Origin: Malikia granosa
GTDB lineage: Bacteria; Pseudomonadota; Gammaproteobacteria; Burkholderiales; Burkholderiaceae_C
Length of the DNA stretch: 64,000 bases
Reading direction: 5' to 3'
Assembly: GCF_002980595.1 (NCBI RefSeq)
Contig: NZ_PVLQ01000023.1
Span: 1 to 64,000, forward strand
Both the position numbers and the translations under genes were made by a program. Positions 1-8,971 of the stretch are shown here, piece by piece (the stretch's first letter is position 1; every line of letters begins with the position of its first letter). The notes beneath the pieces were generated by a model. That model was not told where the DNA came from. It did no database searches and saw only the letters and a list, made by a program, of their open reading frames with translations.

Positions 1-101
1 GACTTGTGTTAGCGGCTGTTACTGTGCCGGCCAGAGCCAGGATACGCTGGCCTGGGTGCAGAATGTCGACAGCAAGACCGCCCGCTGCGCTGACCAGACA
101 C

Positions 102-1925
102 ATGCCCGACGCCTTCAACTTTTCCGCCTCGCCGTTCGACTGCCTGACGCCCGATGAGCGCCGCCTGGTGCGCCACAGCGTGGACCTGGGCTACTACCGC
201 GAGGGCGATACCCTGCTGGCCCCCGGCATGACGCCGACCCATCTGTTCGTGCTGATCAAGGGCCATGTCGCGCAATGGGACGGCGAGGAGCTGGTCGCGA
301 CCTTCGGGCCGGACGACTGCTTCGATGGCCGCGCCTTGCTGGCGGGCAAGGTCAGCGACCGCTTCGTCGCGACCGAGGAAGTGATCGCCTACGAGCTCAG
401 GCAGCAGGCGGTCACCGAGCTGATCGCATCCAATGCCAGCTTCGGCGCGCTGCTGTTTGCCGACCTGGGCCAGCGCCTGGGCGCGCTGTCGCAGCGCCAG
501 GACCAGCACCAGCTGCAGGCGCTCACGCTGGCGCGGGTGGACGAGGCCTATCTGCGGCCGGCGCGCGAGGTCGATGCCGGGACCGACATCGTCTCGGTCG
601 CGCGCATCCTGAACCAGGAGCAGAGCAACAATGTGCTGGTGCGCGACGCAAGTGGCGCTGCGCCGCGGCTCGGCATCTTCACCGTGGCCAGGCTGGCGCA
701 AGCCATCCTGGACGGGCGGCCGCTGGATCAGCTGCCGGTCGGCGAACTGGCCGACTACCCGCTGCTGACGGTGCAGCGCTCGGACCAGATCGGCGACGCG
801 ATGACGCTGATGCTGAGCCACCGCGCGCACCGGGTGGTGGTGCTCGACGGCGAGCGCATCATCGGCGTGCTCGAGGCGCTCGACCTGTTCAGCTTCCTGT
901 CCAACCATTCGCACCTGATCAGCGTGCAGATCGAGCAGGCACAGGACCTGGACGCCCTGAGCCAGGCCGCCGCGCAAATCACGCGCATGATCACGCTGAT
1001 GCAGCGCAGCGGCATGCGGGTGACGCTGATCGCGCGGCTGGTGCAGCAGCTCAATGCGCAGCTGTTCGAGCGCGCCTGGCAGATGATCGCACCGGCCGAG
1101 CTGGTGGCCAACAGCTGCCTGTTCGTGATGGGCAGCGAGGGCCGCGGCGAGCAGCTGCTCAAGACCGACCAGGACAACGGCCTGATCCTCCGCGACGGCT
1201 ACCTGCCGCCGGCCGACCTGGGCGCCATCTGCGAGCGCTTCTCGCAGGCGCTGGCAAACTTTGGCTACCCCGAATGCCCGGGCCGCATCATGGTCAGCAA
1301 CCCGGACTGGCGCGCACCGCTGGCCGATTTCTCGCGCCAGCTGCGCGAGTGGCTGATCCTGCCCGACCCCGACAGCCTGATGAAGCTGGCGATCTTCATG
1401 GATGCGCACGCGGTCTGCGGCGACACCGGATTGCTGCAGCAGGCGCGCGAGGCGGTGCTGGCGCTGGCGCCGGACAACCAGCTGGTGCTGGGCCGCTTCG
1501 CCGCGGCGATCACGGCCTTCGGCGAGAGCCAGGGCTGGTGGAACAAGCTGTTCTCGCTCGGCGAGGCCGATGCCGCGCTCGACCTCAAGAAGGAAGGCAT
1601 CTTCCCGCTGGTGCATGGCATCCGCAGCCTGGCGCTGGCGCGCCGGCTGGCCGAGACCGGCACCGCCGCCCGCATCGCGGCACTGGTGGCCGACGGCACG
1701 CTGGAGCACAAGATGGGCGCGGAACTGAACGACTGCCTGAGCTTCTTCATGGGACTCAAGCTCAAGGCCGGCCTGGCCGAGCAGGACAGCGGGCGCGCGG
1801 TCACCGGCCGCATCGATCCGGCCAGACTCAGCCCGCTCGAGCGCGACCTGCTCAAAGACACGCTGGCCGCGGTCAAGCGCTTCAAGGCGCTGCTGCGGCT
1901 GCGCTTCCACCTGGATGCGATGTGA
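102..1925 (+). CDS. CNMP/CBS-domain putative nucleotidyltransferase (DUF294)
   Basis: Cytoplasmic regulatory protein of about 607 residues. A cyclic-nucleotide-binding-like domain occupies roughly residues 10-130, a CBS pair roughly 150-275, and a DUF294 nucleotidyltransferase-like domain follows. The latter has GSEGRGE near residue 343 and TDQDNG near 355, the shape of the metal-binding motif in GlnD-like nucleotidyltransferases. I chose the ATG at 102 because the CNMP-like homology begins right after it; in-frame starts at 6 and 63 would add an unconserved leader. It overlaps the next gene (stop and ATG share one base), so the two are probably translationally coupled. In other proteobacteria this pair is often found near acetate permease genes, as here. 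The modified substrate is unknown; it may tune acetate uptake or signalling. Confidence 0.85.
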   Translation: MPDAFNFSASPFDCLTPDERRLVRHSVDLGYYREGDTLLAPGMTPTHLFVLIKGHVAQWDGEELVATFGPDDCFDGRALLAGKVSDRFVATEEVIAYELRQQAVTELIASNASFGALLFADLGQRLGALSQRQDQHQLQALTLARVDEAYLRPAREVDAGTDIVSVARILNQEQSNNVLVRDASGAAPRLGIFTVARLAQAILDGRPLDQLPVGELADYPLLTVQRSDQIGDAMTLMLSHRAHRVVVLDGERIIGVLEALDLFSFLSNHSHLISVQIEQAQDLDALSQAAAQITRMITLMQRSGMRVTLIARLVQQLNAQLFERAWQMIAPAELVANSCLFVMGSEGRGEQLLKTDQDNGLILRDGYLPPADLGAICERFSQALANFGYPECPGRIMVSNPDWRAPLADFSRQLREWLILPDPDSLMKLAIFMDAHAVCGDTGLLQQAREAVLALAPDNQLVLGRFAAAITAFGESQGWWNKLFSLGEADAALDLKKEGIFPLVHGIRSLALARRLAETGTAARIAALVADGTLEHKMGAELNDCLSFFMGLKLKAGLAEQDSGRAVTGRIDPARLSPLERDLLKDTLAAVKRFKALLRLRFHLDAM

Positions 1926-2578
1926 TGGAGCACCCGCTGTTTCCCTACCGCCTGGCCGGCGCGCTGCGGCGCGAATGGCGGCTGCGCCACCTCAGCGATG
2001 CCCGCTACGGCTTCCTGTTCGATCCTGCGCCAGAAAACGAATGGGTCTCGCTGGCCTGCGCGACCACCGGCTACGACCAGCAAAGCGACCGGGTGCTGTC
2101 GCTGTGCGCGCTGCGCGTCTGCGGCAACCGTGTCGTGAGCAGTGACCGGCTCGAGCTGCTGCTGCGTCCCGACGGCCCGGTGCCCGCCGACGCCCTGCGC
2201 CGGCACCGGCTGCGCGAACAGGACCTGGCCCAGGGCTTGCCGGCGACAAAGGCGGCCGAGGCGCTGCTGCATTTCGTCGGCAGCCGGCCGCTGCTGGGCT
2301 ACTACCTGGAATTCGACATCGCGCTGCTCGAGCCTGTCGTCAAGCCGCTGATCGGCATCGGCTTGCCGCAGGAGGCGGTCGAGGTCTCGGCGCTCTACTA
2401 CGACTGGCGCTTGCGCCAGCTGCCGCCCTACCAGCAGGATGGCGTCCACATCGACCTGCGCTATGCCTCGATGCTGCAGGCGCTCGGCCTGCCCGAGCGC
2501 GAGTCGCCCGATCCGCTCGACCGTGCGGTGCTGACGGCGCTGGCCTTCATCAAGCTGCGCGAACTGGCGACAGGCTGA
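1925..2578 (+). CDS. DnaQ-fold 3'-5' exonuclease-like protein, motif I degenerate
   Basis: A 217-residue protein with the layout of a DEDD exonuclease: an Exo I-like segment at residues 43-51, Exo II-like EFDIALL near 129, and Exo III-like DPLDRAVLTALAF near 195. In the usual family motif I reads DxETTG; here it is LACATTG, so both metal-binding acidic residues are replaced. The Asp of motif II and an Asp in motif III remain. It is coupled to the upstream DUF294 gene by a one-base overlap. The fold assignment is fairly safe. Nuclease activity is doubtful; it may act as a nucleotide-binding partner of the upstream protein. Confidence 0.75.
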   Translation: MEHPLFPYRLAGALRREWRLRHLSDARYGFLFDPAPENEWVSLACATTGYDQQSDRVLSLCALRVCGNRVVSSDRLELLLRPDGPVPADALRRHRLREQDLAQGLPATKAAEALLHFVGSRPLLGYYLEFDIALLEPVVKPLIGIGLPQEAVEVSALYYDWRLRQLPPYQQDGVHIDLRYASMLQALGLPERESPDPLDRAVLTALAFIKLRELATG

Positions 2579-2596
2579 AGCGCCCGCCAGCGCGGC

Positions 2597-4036
2597 TCAA
2601 TCCTGGCGCAGCGGCGCCGGCGCGCGCTCGACCTGCATGCGCGCCGCGGCGAGGACCGCCAGCAGGAACACCGCCGCCAGCAGCAGGAAGGCCTGCGAGT
2701 AGGCGGCCTGCAACCCGGCAGCGGCCGTCCCGTAGACCGACTCACGCCACTGCACGAAGACCGCGACCACCGCGATCCCGACCACGCCGCCGAGCTGGCG
2801 GGCGTAGCTGGTGACGACCGCCGCCTGACCCAGCTGGCGTGCCGCGACATGGCGCAGCGCCGCGAGATTGAGCGCTGGCAGGATCAGCCCGAGCCCGATG
2901 CGCCCGACCACCGTCGCGGCGATGATCTCGGCGTAGCTGATGCGACCCGCCTCGAGCGCGAACGCGACGAAGGAGGCACCAAAGGCGAGCAATCCGGCCA
3001 GCGTCACCTGCTTCGGGGGATAGCGGTCGGCCAGGCGGCCCGCCAGCGGCAGCGTCAGTACCAGCGCGAAGCCCGACGGCAGCAGCGCCAGGCCGGCTGC
3101 AGCGGCCTGGTAGGACAGCACGTTCTGCAGGAAGACCGGGACCAGATAGGTCGAGGCATAGAGGCCGAAGCCGTAGCAGAAGGAGACCAGGCTGCCCATC
3201 GCGAAGGTGCGATCGCCAAACAGCCCGAGCTGGATCAAGGGCGCGTCAAGCCTGCGCGCATGGCGGCAGAACAGCAGCAAGGCCGCCAGCGCCAGGCCGA
3301 GCTGGCCCAGCGTCCAGGGCGACAGCAGGCCGCTGTGCTGCAGGCTGGCAACCCCCTCGACCAGGGCGATGGTCGCCAGCGACAGCCAGCCCAGGCCGAT
3401 CCAGTCGAAGCGCCGCGAGGCGAGCTCGCGCGGCAGCGGCAACAGGTAGAGCGCCGCGCCGCCGGCCAGCAGGCCGAACGGCAGGCCGAGCAGGAAGATC
3501 GCCTCCCAGCCGAAGCGCTCGAGCAGCAGGCCGCCGAGCGCCGGCGAGATGGCCGGCGTCAGCGCGATGCTGAAGGTCAGCAGCCCCGAGGCGCGGCCCT
3601 GGACCTCGCGCGGGAACAGGCGCAGCAGCGCCAGCATGGCGATCGGCTGCAGCACGCCCGCGGCCAGTCCCTGGATGACGCGCGCGAGCACCACCAGCGC
3701 GAAGCTGGGCGCGAAAAAGCCGAAGACGCTTGCCGCCATCAGCGTGAGCTGCGCGAGCAGGAAGACGCGGCGCAAGCCCACCCGCTCGAGTAGCCAGGAG
3801 GTCGGCAGCATGCCGACCGCCATCGCCGCCATGAAGCCCGTCATCGCCCATTGGACCTGGTCCTGGCCGATGCCGAAATGGCGGGTCATCGCCGGCACCG
3901 CGACGTTGAAGCTCGAGGTGCACAGCACGCCGGCCACCGTCCCGAGGCCGATGACCGCCAGCACGATCCAGGGATAGGCCGCGCCGTGGCGCTGGGACAG
4001 CTTGTCGTAGGTGGCGGGGTGGGGACGGAGTGGCAT
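2597..4036 (-). CDS. DHA2-type MFS drug efflux transporter
   Basis: Inner-membrane proton-driven exporter of about 479 residues, with a pattern compatible with the 14-helix EmrB/QacA class. The first helix carries the characteristic SFNVAVPAM segment (residues about 40-50, like the ALPxI motif of the class), followed by QVQWAMTGFMAA. The helix 4-5 region has RVIQGLAAGVLQPIAMLAL and TPAISPALGG (motif C-like). The ATG at 4036 fits better than the upstream start at 4078, which adds an unconserved leader. It is convergent with the DnaQ-like gene, with 18 bases between them. No adjacent membrane-fusion protein or regulator is visible, so the substrate cannot be assigned. Confidence 0.85.
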   Translation of the reverse strand: MPLRPHPATYDKLSQRHGAAYPWIVLAVIGLGTVAGVLCTSSFNVAVPAMTRHFGIGQDQVQWAMTGFMAAMAVGMLPTSWLLERVGLRRVFLLAQLTLMAASVFGFFAPSFALVVLARVIQGLAAGVLQPIAMLALLRLFPREVQGRASGLLTFSIALTPAISPALGGLLLERFGWEAIFLLGLPFGLLAGGAALYLLPLPRELASRRFDWIGLGWLSLATIALVEGVASLQHSGLLSPWTLGQLGLALAALLLFCRHARRLDAPLIQLGLFGDRTFAMGSLVSFCYGFGLYASTYLVPVFLQNVLSYQAAAAGLALLPSGFALVLTLPLAGRLADRYPPKQVTLAGLLAFGASFVAFALEAGRISYAEIIAATVVGRIGLGLILPALNLAALRHVAARQLGQAAVVTSYARQLGGVVGIAVVAVFVQWRESVYGTAAAGLQAAYSQAFLLLAAVFLLAVLAAARMQVERAPAPLRQD

Positions 4037-4136
4037 GTGTTCAGTCGCGCCGGCAGCCGCAGGCAAGGCTGGCGGCACCGGCTGTGCACGGGGCCTGCCA
4101 GTATGACAGCGCCACTCGGCGCGCAGCGCGCGCGCA

Positions 4137-4167
4137 AGAAAAAACCGGACCCCTGGGGTCCGGTTTT
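4137..4167 (-). terminator. Rho-independent terminator of the actP transcript
   Basis: A perfect inverted repeat (arms 4141-4153 and 4155-4167) pairs AAAACCGGACCCC with its complement. Read on the minus strand it ends in a run of T followed by CTT, as expected for intrinsic termination about 40 bases after the actP stop. The AT flanks are symmetric, so it may act in both directions. Confidence 0.8.
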
Positions 4168-4204
4168 GCGACAGGCACGAGCGGGTGGCCCCGCCCGGTA
4201 GGGA

Positions 4205-5935
4205 TCAGTGACCCGATGCGCCCGAGGCACCCAGGCCGGTCTCGGAGCGGACCTTCTGCACCGCGTAGGCGGCGCGCTCGTTGGCGGCGTCCTGGCTGCG
4301 GTCGAGGATCGAGAACAGCCAGATACCGACGAAGCCGATGGTCATCGAGAACAGGGCCGGCGAGCTGTACGGGAACCAGGCCGAACCCTTGGGGTTGCCC
4401 AGCGTGGCTTCCCAGACCGAGGGCGACACGACGGTCAGCGCAACCGAGGAGATCAGGCCCAGGAAGCCGCCGATCACGGCGCCCTTGGTAGTGCAGTCCT
4501 TCCACAGCACGCTCATGAAGAGCACCGGGAAGTTGGCCGAGGCGGCGATCGCGAAGGCCAGCGAGACCATGAAGGCAATGTTCTGCTTCTCGAAGGCAAT
4601 GCCCAGGGTCACGGCCAGCACGCCGAGTGCCAGGGTGGTGATGCGCGAGACCTTCAGCTCGGAAGCGCTGTCGGCCTTGCCCTTCTTGAACACGGTGGCG
4701 TAGAGGTCGTGCGAGACGGCAGAGGCACCCGACAGGGTCAGGCCAGCCACCACGGCCAGGATGGTCGCGAAGGCCACGGCAGAGATGAAGCCGTAGAACA
4801 CGTTGCCACCGACGGTCTTGGCGACCAGCACGGCGGCCATGTTGGCGGTACCGGCACCACCCAGGATGATGCCCTTGGCGACGTCAGCCATCTCGGGGTT
4901 GGTCAGCACCAGGGTGATGGCGCCGAAGCCGATGATGAAGATCAGCACGTAGAAGTAGCCGATCCAGGTGGTGGCCCAGAACACCGACTTGCGGGCTTCC
5001 TTGGCGTCCGGCACGGTGAAGAAGCGCATCAGGATGTGCGGCAGGCCGGCGGTACCGAACATCAGCGCCATGCCGAAGCTGATGGCGGAGATCGGGTCCT
5101 TGATGAAGCCGCCCGGGCCCATGATGGACAGGCCGGCAGCAGCAGCCTCTTCCGGCGTCTTGCCGGCGTTGGCAGCGATCGCGGTCTTGACCTCGACGCC
5201 CTTGGCGAACAGCGCCTCGGGCGAGAAGCCGTACTGCGCCATCACCATGATGGCCATGAAGGTCACGCCCGACAGCAGCAGCACGGCCTTGATGATCTGC
5301 ACCCAGGTGGTCGCAGTCATGCCGCCGAACAGCACGTAGATCATCATCAGCGCGCCAACGATCACCACCGCCATCCAGTATTCGAGGCCGAACAGCAGCT
5401 TGATCAGCTGGCCGGCACCCACCATCTGGGCGATCAGGTAGAAGGCGACCACGACCAGGGTGCCCGAGGCCGCGAAGGCGCGGATCGGGGTCTGCTTGAA
5501 GCGGTAGCCGGCCACGTCGGCAAAGGTGAACTTGCCCAGGTTGCGCAGGCGCTCGGCCATCAGGAAGGTGATGACGGGCCAGCCGACCAGGAAGCCGATC
5601 GAGTAGATCAGGCCGTCGTAGCCGTTGGCCATCACGGCCGCCGAGATACCGAGGAAGGAAGCGGCCGACATGTAGTCGCCCGCGATCGCCAGGCCGTTCT
5701 GGAAGCCGGTGATGCCGCCACCGCCGGTGTAGAAGTCAGCCGCCGACTTGGTCTTGGCGGCAGCCCATTTCGTGATGTAGAGCGTGCCACACACGAAGAT
5801 GCCGAACATGACGATGGCGGTCCAGTTGGTCGCCTGCTTGGCGGCCTCGCCGACATCGCCACCGGCGGCGTGGGCAGCGCCGGCGACCGCGAGGGCCAGC
5901 AGCGTGCCGAGGAATGCGCTGAGATTCTTCTTCAT
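4205..5935 (-). CDS. actP: Cation/acetate symporter ActP
   Basis: Sodium:solute symporter of 576 residues that imports acetate and related short carboxylates. An N-terminal signal-like segment (residues 1-23, ending AGAAHA) is typical of ActP. The family segments are clear: [19 protein letters not shown] near 87, [12 protein letters not shown] just after, and many hydrophobic helices to the C-terminus. It overlaps the upstream DUF485 gene by ATGA, the conserved yjcH-actP arrangement. The acs gene usually found with it is not in the window. A 17-bp dyad upstream of DUF485 may regulate the pair. Confidence 0.95.
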   Translation of the reverse strand: MKKNLSAFLGTLLALAVAGAAHAAGGDVGEAAKQATNWTAIVMFGIFVCGTLYITKWAAAKTKSAADFYTGGGGITGFQNGLAIAGDYMSAASFLGISAAVMANGYDGLIYSIGFLVGWPVITFLMAERLRNLGKFTFADVAGYRFKQTPIRAFAASGTLVVVAFYLIAQMVGAGQLIKLLFGLEYWMAVVIVGALMMIYVLFGGMTATTWVQIIKAVLLLSGVTFMAIMVMAQYGFSPEALFAKGVEVKTAIAANAGKTPEEAAAAGLSIMGPGGFIKDPISAISFGMALMFGTAGLPHILMRFFTVPDAKEARKSVFWATTWIGYFYVLIFIIGFGAITLVLTNPEMADVAKGIILGGAGTANMAAVLVAKTVGGNVFYGFISAVAFATILAVVAGLTLSGASAVSHDLYATVFKKGKADSASELKVSRITTLALGVLAVTLGIAFEKQNIAFMVSLAFAIAASANFPVLFMSVLWKDCTTKGAVIGGFLGLISSVALTVVSPSVWEATLGNPKGSAWFPYSSPALFSMTIGFVGIWLFSILDRSQDAANERAAYAVQKVRSETGLGASGASGH

Positions 5936-6240
5936 TTTGCAGCGTCCTTGAGGATTTGCTTGGTCAGCTCGTCGAACTCGCCGTTGGCGCGACGCACGTA
6001 GATGCCGGTGATCACGATCGTGAACACGATCACGGCCATGCCGATCGGAATGCCGATCGTGGTCACGCCAGCGCCCAGGGGCTGGGCCAGGAAGGGCTTG
6101 TTGAACGCGATCAGCGCGATGTAACCGTAGTACACGATCAGCATCAGGATGGACAGCAACACGCCGAAGCTGTTGCGCTTGCTTTGGAGTTCCTGATACT
6201 TGGGATTCTTCAGGATCTTGTCGACTACCGGATCACTCAT
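5932..6240 (-). CDS. yjcH: DUF485 membrane protein (YjcH type)
   Basis: A 102-residue protein of the DUF485 family with two predicted transmembrane helices (about residues 26-47 and 58-82) and a charged C-terminus. The family nearly always precedes actP and is thought to support acetate transport; its mechanism is not known. It overlaps actP by four bases (ATGA). A good ribosome binding site (AGGAGA) sits just before the ATG. Confidence 0.92.
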   Translation of the reverse strand: MSDPVVDKILKNPKYQELQSKRNSFGVLLSILMLIVYYGYIALIAFNKPFLAQPLGAGVTTIGIPIGMAVIVFTIVITGIYVRRANGEFDELTKQILKDAAK

Positions 6241-6279
6241 GGATGTCTCCTCTCATGGTGTGGATGGGGCCAGGCATTA

Positions 6280-6296
6280 ATGTGAGAAATTCACAT
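6280..6296. promoter_or_regulatory. Candidate operator upstream of yjcH-actP
   Basis: A perfect dyad, ATGTGA-GAAAT-TCACAT, lies 40 bases upstream of the yjcH ATG. The half-sites resemble CRP/FNR-family half-sites (TGTGA/TCACA), but the spacer is five rather than six bases. Seen directly; the regulator is not known. Confidence 0.45.
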
Positions 6297-6395
6297 GCAT
6301 CCCATTCTCAAGCCGGGTCTGACGGTCTCCTTACGAAAGCGTCCAGATCGATCCGACGCGCGGGTTTACCCTAGACGGGAATTACCCTGCCCCCG

Positions 6396-7028
6396 TCAGG
6401 ACAGGAGCGGCCAGTCCAGGCAATGCCAGCCGCCAAAGGCGGGCGCAGCGGCCGGCCAGTCGGTGGCCAGCAGGGGCTGGGCATCGGGGCGGGCATGCAG
6501 CAGGCTGGCGGCGCGGATCACGCCGGCATGGGTGAAGCAGACCAGGTCCTGGCTGCCGGGGCCTGGCGTGGCGGCGCTCGAATGAGCCGCCAGGTGGTCG
6601 CGCAGCGCCTGTCCGACCCGCGCGAGCAGTTCGCCCACGCTCTCGCGCCCGCCGAAGCGGTGCGAATGGAAGTCGTCGGTCCAGGCATCGAACTCGGCCC
6701 GGTCTATGGCGTCCCAGCGCTCGAGCTCGAAGCGGCCGAAATCCATCTCGTTGAGGCGCGGGTCAGCGACCGGCGGCGCGAGCTCGGGACGCAGCGCGTG
6801 CAGGGCAAGCGCGAGCTGCTGGGCGCGCTGCAGCCCGGACATCACCAGAGCAGCGCCTAGCGGCAGCACGGCGGCCAGCTCGCGGGCGGCGCGCTCGGTA
6901 TCGGCCGCATCGGCCGGCAGGTCGCTGGCGCCGTAGCAAAGGCCGGGCTCGACCAGCGGGCGGGCGTGGCGCACCAGCCAGAGGCGGCGCGTGCCGTCCG
7001 TGCGGCTCATGTCACCGATGCCGCTCAT
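6396..7028 (-). CDS. cobC: Alpha-ribazole phosphatase (histidine phosphatase family)
   Basis: Removes the phosphate from alpha-ribazole phosphate or adenosylcobalamin phosphate at the end of nucleotide-loop assembly. About 210 residues. The catalytic LVRHARP motif lies near residue 18, SGLQRAQQLA supplies the second family motif, NEMDFGRFE the acidic motif, and FTHAGVIRA the second catalytic His. The start at 7028 overlaps the cobS stop as ATGA; a second ATG at 7010 is possible. It is the last gene of the cobalamin operon. General phosphoglycerate-mutase-like enzymes share the fold, but the context settles the assignment. Confidence 0.88.
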   Translation of the reverse strand: MSGIGDMSRTDGTRRLWLVRHARPLVEPGLCYGASDLPADAADTERAARELAAVLPLGAALVMSGLQRAQQLALALHALRPELAPPVADPRLNEMDFGRFELERWDAIDRAEFDAWTDDFHSHRFGGRESVGELLARVGQALRDHLAAHSSAATPGPGSQDLVCFTHAGVIRAASLLHARPDAQPLLATDWPAAAPAFGGWHCLDWPLLS

Positions 7029-7855
7029 GCAGCCACTCCCGTGCCCGCCGCAATCGCCAGGCCGAGGTAGAAGGCGATCTCGCCGACCTGCTGGGTGGCA
7101 CCCAGGCCATCGCCGGTGAAGCCCTGCAGCCGGCGCCTGAGCAGGCGCCGCATCCAGAGCGCTGACAGCGCGGTTGCCAGCAGGGCCGCGCCCCAGACCG
7201 GATCGGTGCGCCAGCCGAGCAGCAGCGCCATCGCCCCACCCCACCAGAGGGTTCCGGTGAGCAAGGCGCCAGCGCTGATCGCATCGGCCAGCGGCTTGGA
7301 CTTGGAGCGCGGCGTGTCGCCGACATGGGGCAGGGTCGCGATCACGAACAGCGGCGCCAGCCGCGAGCTGACATGGGCGCCGAACAGCGCGGCGACAGCC
7401 AGCGCGCCATCGACCTGGGCCAGCGTCGCGAGCAGCGCGGCCTTCAGGCCGAAGGCCAGCACCAGCGCCACCGAACCGAAGGAGCCGATGCGCGAGTCCT
7501 TCATGATCTCGAGCGCGCGCTCGCGGTCGTAGCTGCCGCCCAGGCCGTCGGCCAGGTCGGCCAGGCCGTCCTCGTGGAAGGCGCCGGTCAGCCAGCAGCT
7601 CCAGGCCGTGCTGGCCAGGGCAGCGACCCAGGGCGCGGCCGGCACCAATGGCAAGGCCGACAGCAGCAGGCCGAACAGCGCCGCCGCCAACGCGCCGATC
7701 AGCGCGCCGATGGCCGGCATGTGGGCGGCGCTCGCGCGCAACATGGCCGGGCTGTAGCCGACCCAGGCCGCCAGCCGGCCCGTGACCGGAATCCGGGTGA
7801 AGAACTGCAGCGCCAGCAGCCAGTGGCGCACGGACAGCAATAGGCGCTGCATCAT
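7025..7855 (-). CDS. cobS: Adenosylcobinamide-GDP ribazoletransferase
   Basis: Membrane enzyme of about 276 residues that joins adenosylcobinamide-GDP to alpha-ribazole (phosphate), the final condensation of B12 synthesis. Hydrophobic throughout, with the family signature FHEDGLADLADGLGG near residue 95 followed by MKDSRIGSFG. The start is one of two adjacent ATGs (7855 or 7852), 11 bases after the cobT stop. It overlaps cobC by four bases. Confidence 0.93.
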   Translation of the reverse strand: MMQRLLLSVRHWLLALQFFTRIPVTGRLAAWVGYSPAMLRASAAHMPAIGALIGALAAALFGLLLSALPLVPAAPWVAALASTAWSCWLTGAFHEDGLADLADGLGGSYDRERALEIMKDSRIGSFGSVALVLAFGLKAALLATLAQVDGALAVAALFGAHVSSRLAPLFVIATLPHVGDTPRSKSKPLADAISAGALLTGTLWWGGAMALLLGWRTDPVWGAALLATALSALWMRRLLRRRLQGFTGDGLGATQQVGEIAFYLGLAIAAGTGVAA

Positions 7856-7866
7856 CCCTGGCCCCG

Positions 7867-8913
7867 TCAGGCCGCGCCGTCCCGGGTCGAGACCCCGGCC
7901 GACTCGAAGCTGGCCATCTCGCGCAGGAGGGCGCAGGCCGAGGCCAGCAGCGGCCAGGCCAGCGCGGCGCCCGAGCCCTCGCCCAGGCGCAGGCCGAGGT
8001 CGAGCAGCGGCCGGGCGTCGAGCTGGGCCAGCATCAGGCTGTGGCCGCGCTCGCCGGAGCGGTGCGCGAATACGCAGCGCTGCAGCACCGCCGGCGCCAG
8101 GCGCGAGGCGACCAGCACCGCCGCGCAGGTGATGAAGCCATCGACCAGGATCACGCGCCGCTCGGCGGCAGCCTGCAGCACGGCACCGACCATGGTCGCG
8201 ATCTCGAAGCCGCCCATCGCGGCCAGCACTTCCAGCGGCTCGGTCACGTCCGCGTGGCGCAGCAGCACCTCGCGCAGCACATCGGTCTTGCGCGCGATGC
8301 CGGGCTGGTCCAGGCCGGTGCCGGCGCCGGTGCAGTCGGCAATGTCGAGTCGCCCCAGGCGGGCCAGGATCAGCGAGGCCGGCGAGGTATTGCCGATGCC
8401 CATCTCGCCCAGCAGCAGGGCGTTGCCTGGCAGACCCTTGACCAGCTCGATGCCATGGTTGAGCGCCTGCTCGCATTGGGCGGATGTCATGGCTGGCTCG
8501 CTCGAGCAGTCGGCGGTACCATGGGCCACCTTGCGGATCTGCAGGCCCGGGCGCGGCGCGAAGTCGTGCGCGACGCCGCAATCGACCACCGTCATGCCGA
8601 TGCCATGCTGGCGCGCCAGCACGGTGACGGCGGCGCCACCGGCCAGGAAGTTCTCGACCATCTGCCAGGTCACGTCGCTCGGATAGGCCGAGACGCCGCG
8701 CCGGGTCAGGCCGTGGTCGCCCGCGAACACCACCATCTGCGGCGCGCTGAGTGCGGGCGACTCGCTGCCCAGGATCAGTCCGATGCGCAGCGCCAGCGCC
8801 TCGATCGCGCCGAGCGAGCCCAGCGGCTTGGTCTTGTGGTCGATCTTGTGCTGCAACGACTGGGCCAGCGCCTCGTCGTGCAGGCTGTCGATCCGTGGCA
8901 GGGTGAAAGTCAT
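7867..8913 (-). CDS. cobT: Nicotinate-nucleotide-dimethylbenzimidazole phosphoribosyltransferase
   Basis: Makes alpha-ribazole 5'-phosphate from DMB and nicotinate mononucleotide, activating the lower ligand. A 348-residue protein, normal for the family. It has KTKPLGSLG near the N-terminus, GEMGIGNTSPAS in the nucleotide-binding part, and RLGEGSGAA near the C-terminus, where Glu about 312 matches the catalytic Glu of CobT. It lies 58 bases after cobQ, the widest gap inside the operon; that gap contains a small GC hairpin. Confidence 0.95.
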   Translation of the reverse strand: MTFTLPRIDSLHDEALAQSLQHKIDHKTKPLGSLGAIEALALRIGLILGSESPALSAPQMVVFAGDHGLTRRGVSAYPSDVTWQMVENFLAGGAAVTVLARQHGIGMTVVDCGVAHDFAPRPGLQIRKVAHGTADCSSEPAMTSAQCEQALNHGIELVKGLPGNALLLGEMGIGNTSPASLILARLGRLDIADCTGAGTGLDQPGIARKTDVLREVLLRHADVTEPLEVLAAMGGFEIATMVGAVLQAAAERRVILVDGFITCAAVLVASRLAPAVLQRCVFAHRSGERGHSLMLAQLDARPLLDLGLRLGEGSGAALAWPLLASACALLREMASFESAGVSTRDGAA

Positions 8914-8971
8914 GGTGTTTCCTATTGGGGTCAGAGACCGATTTTTCTGGCCGGCTACTGAAGCGCCGGCT

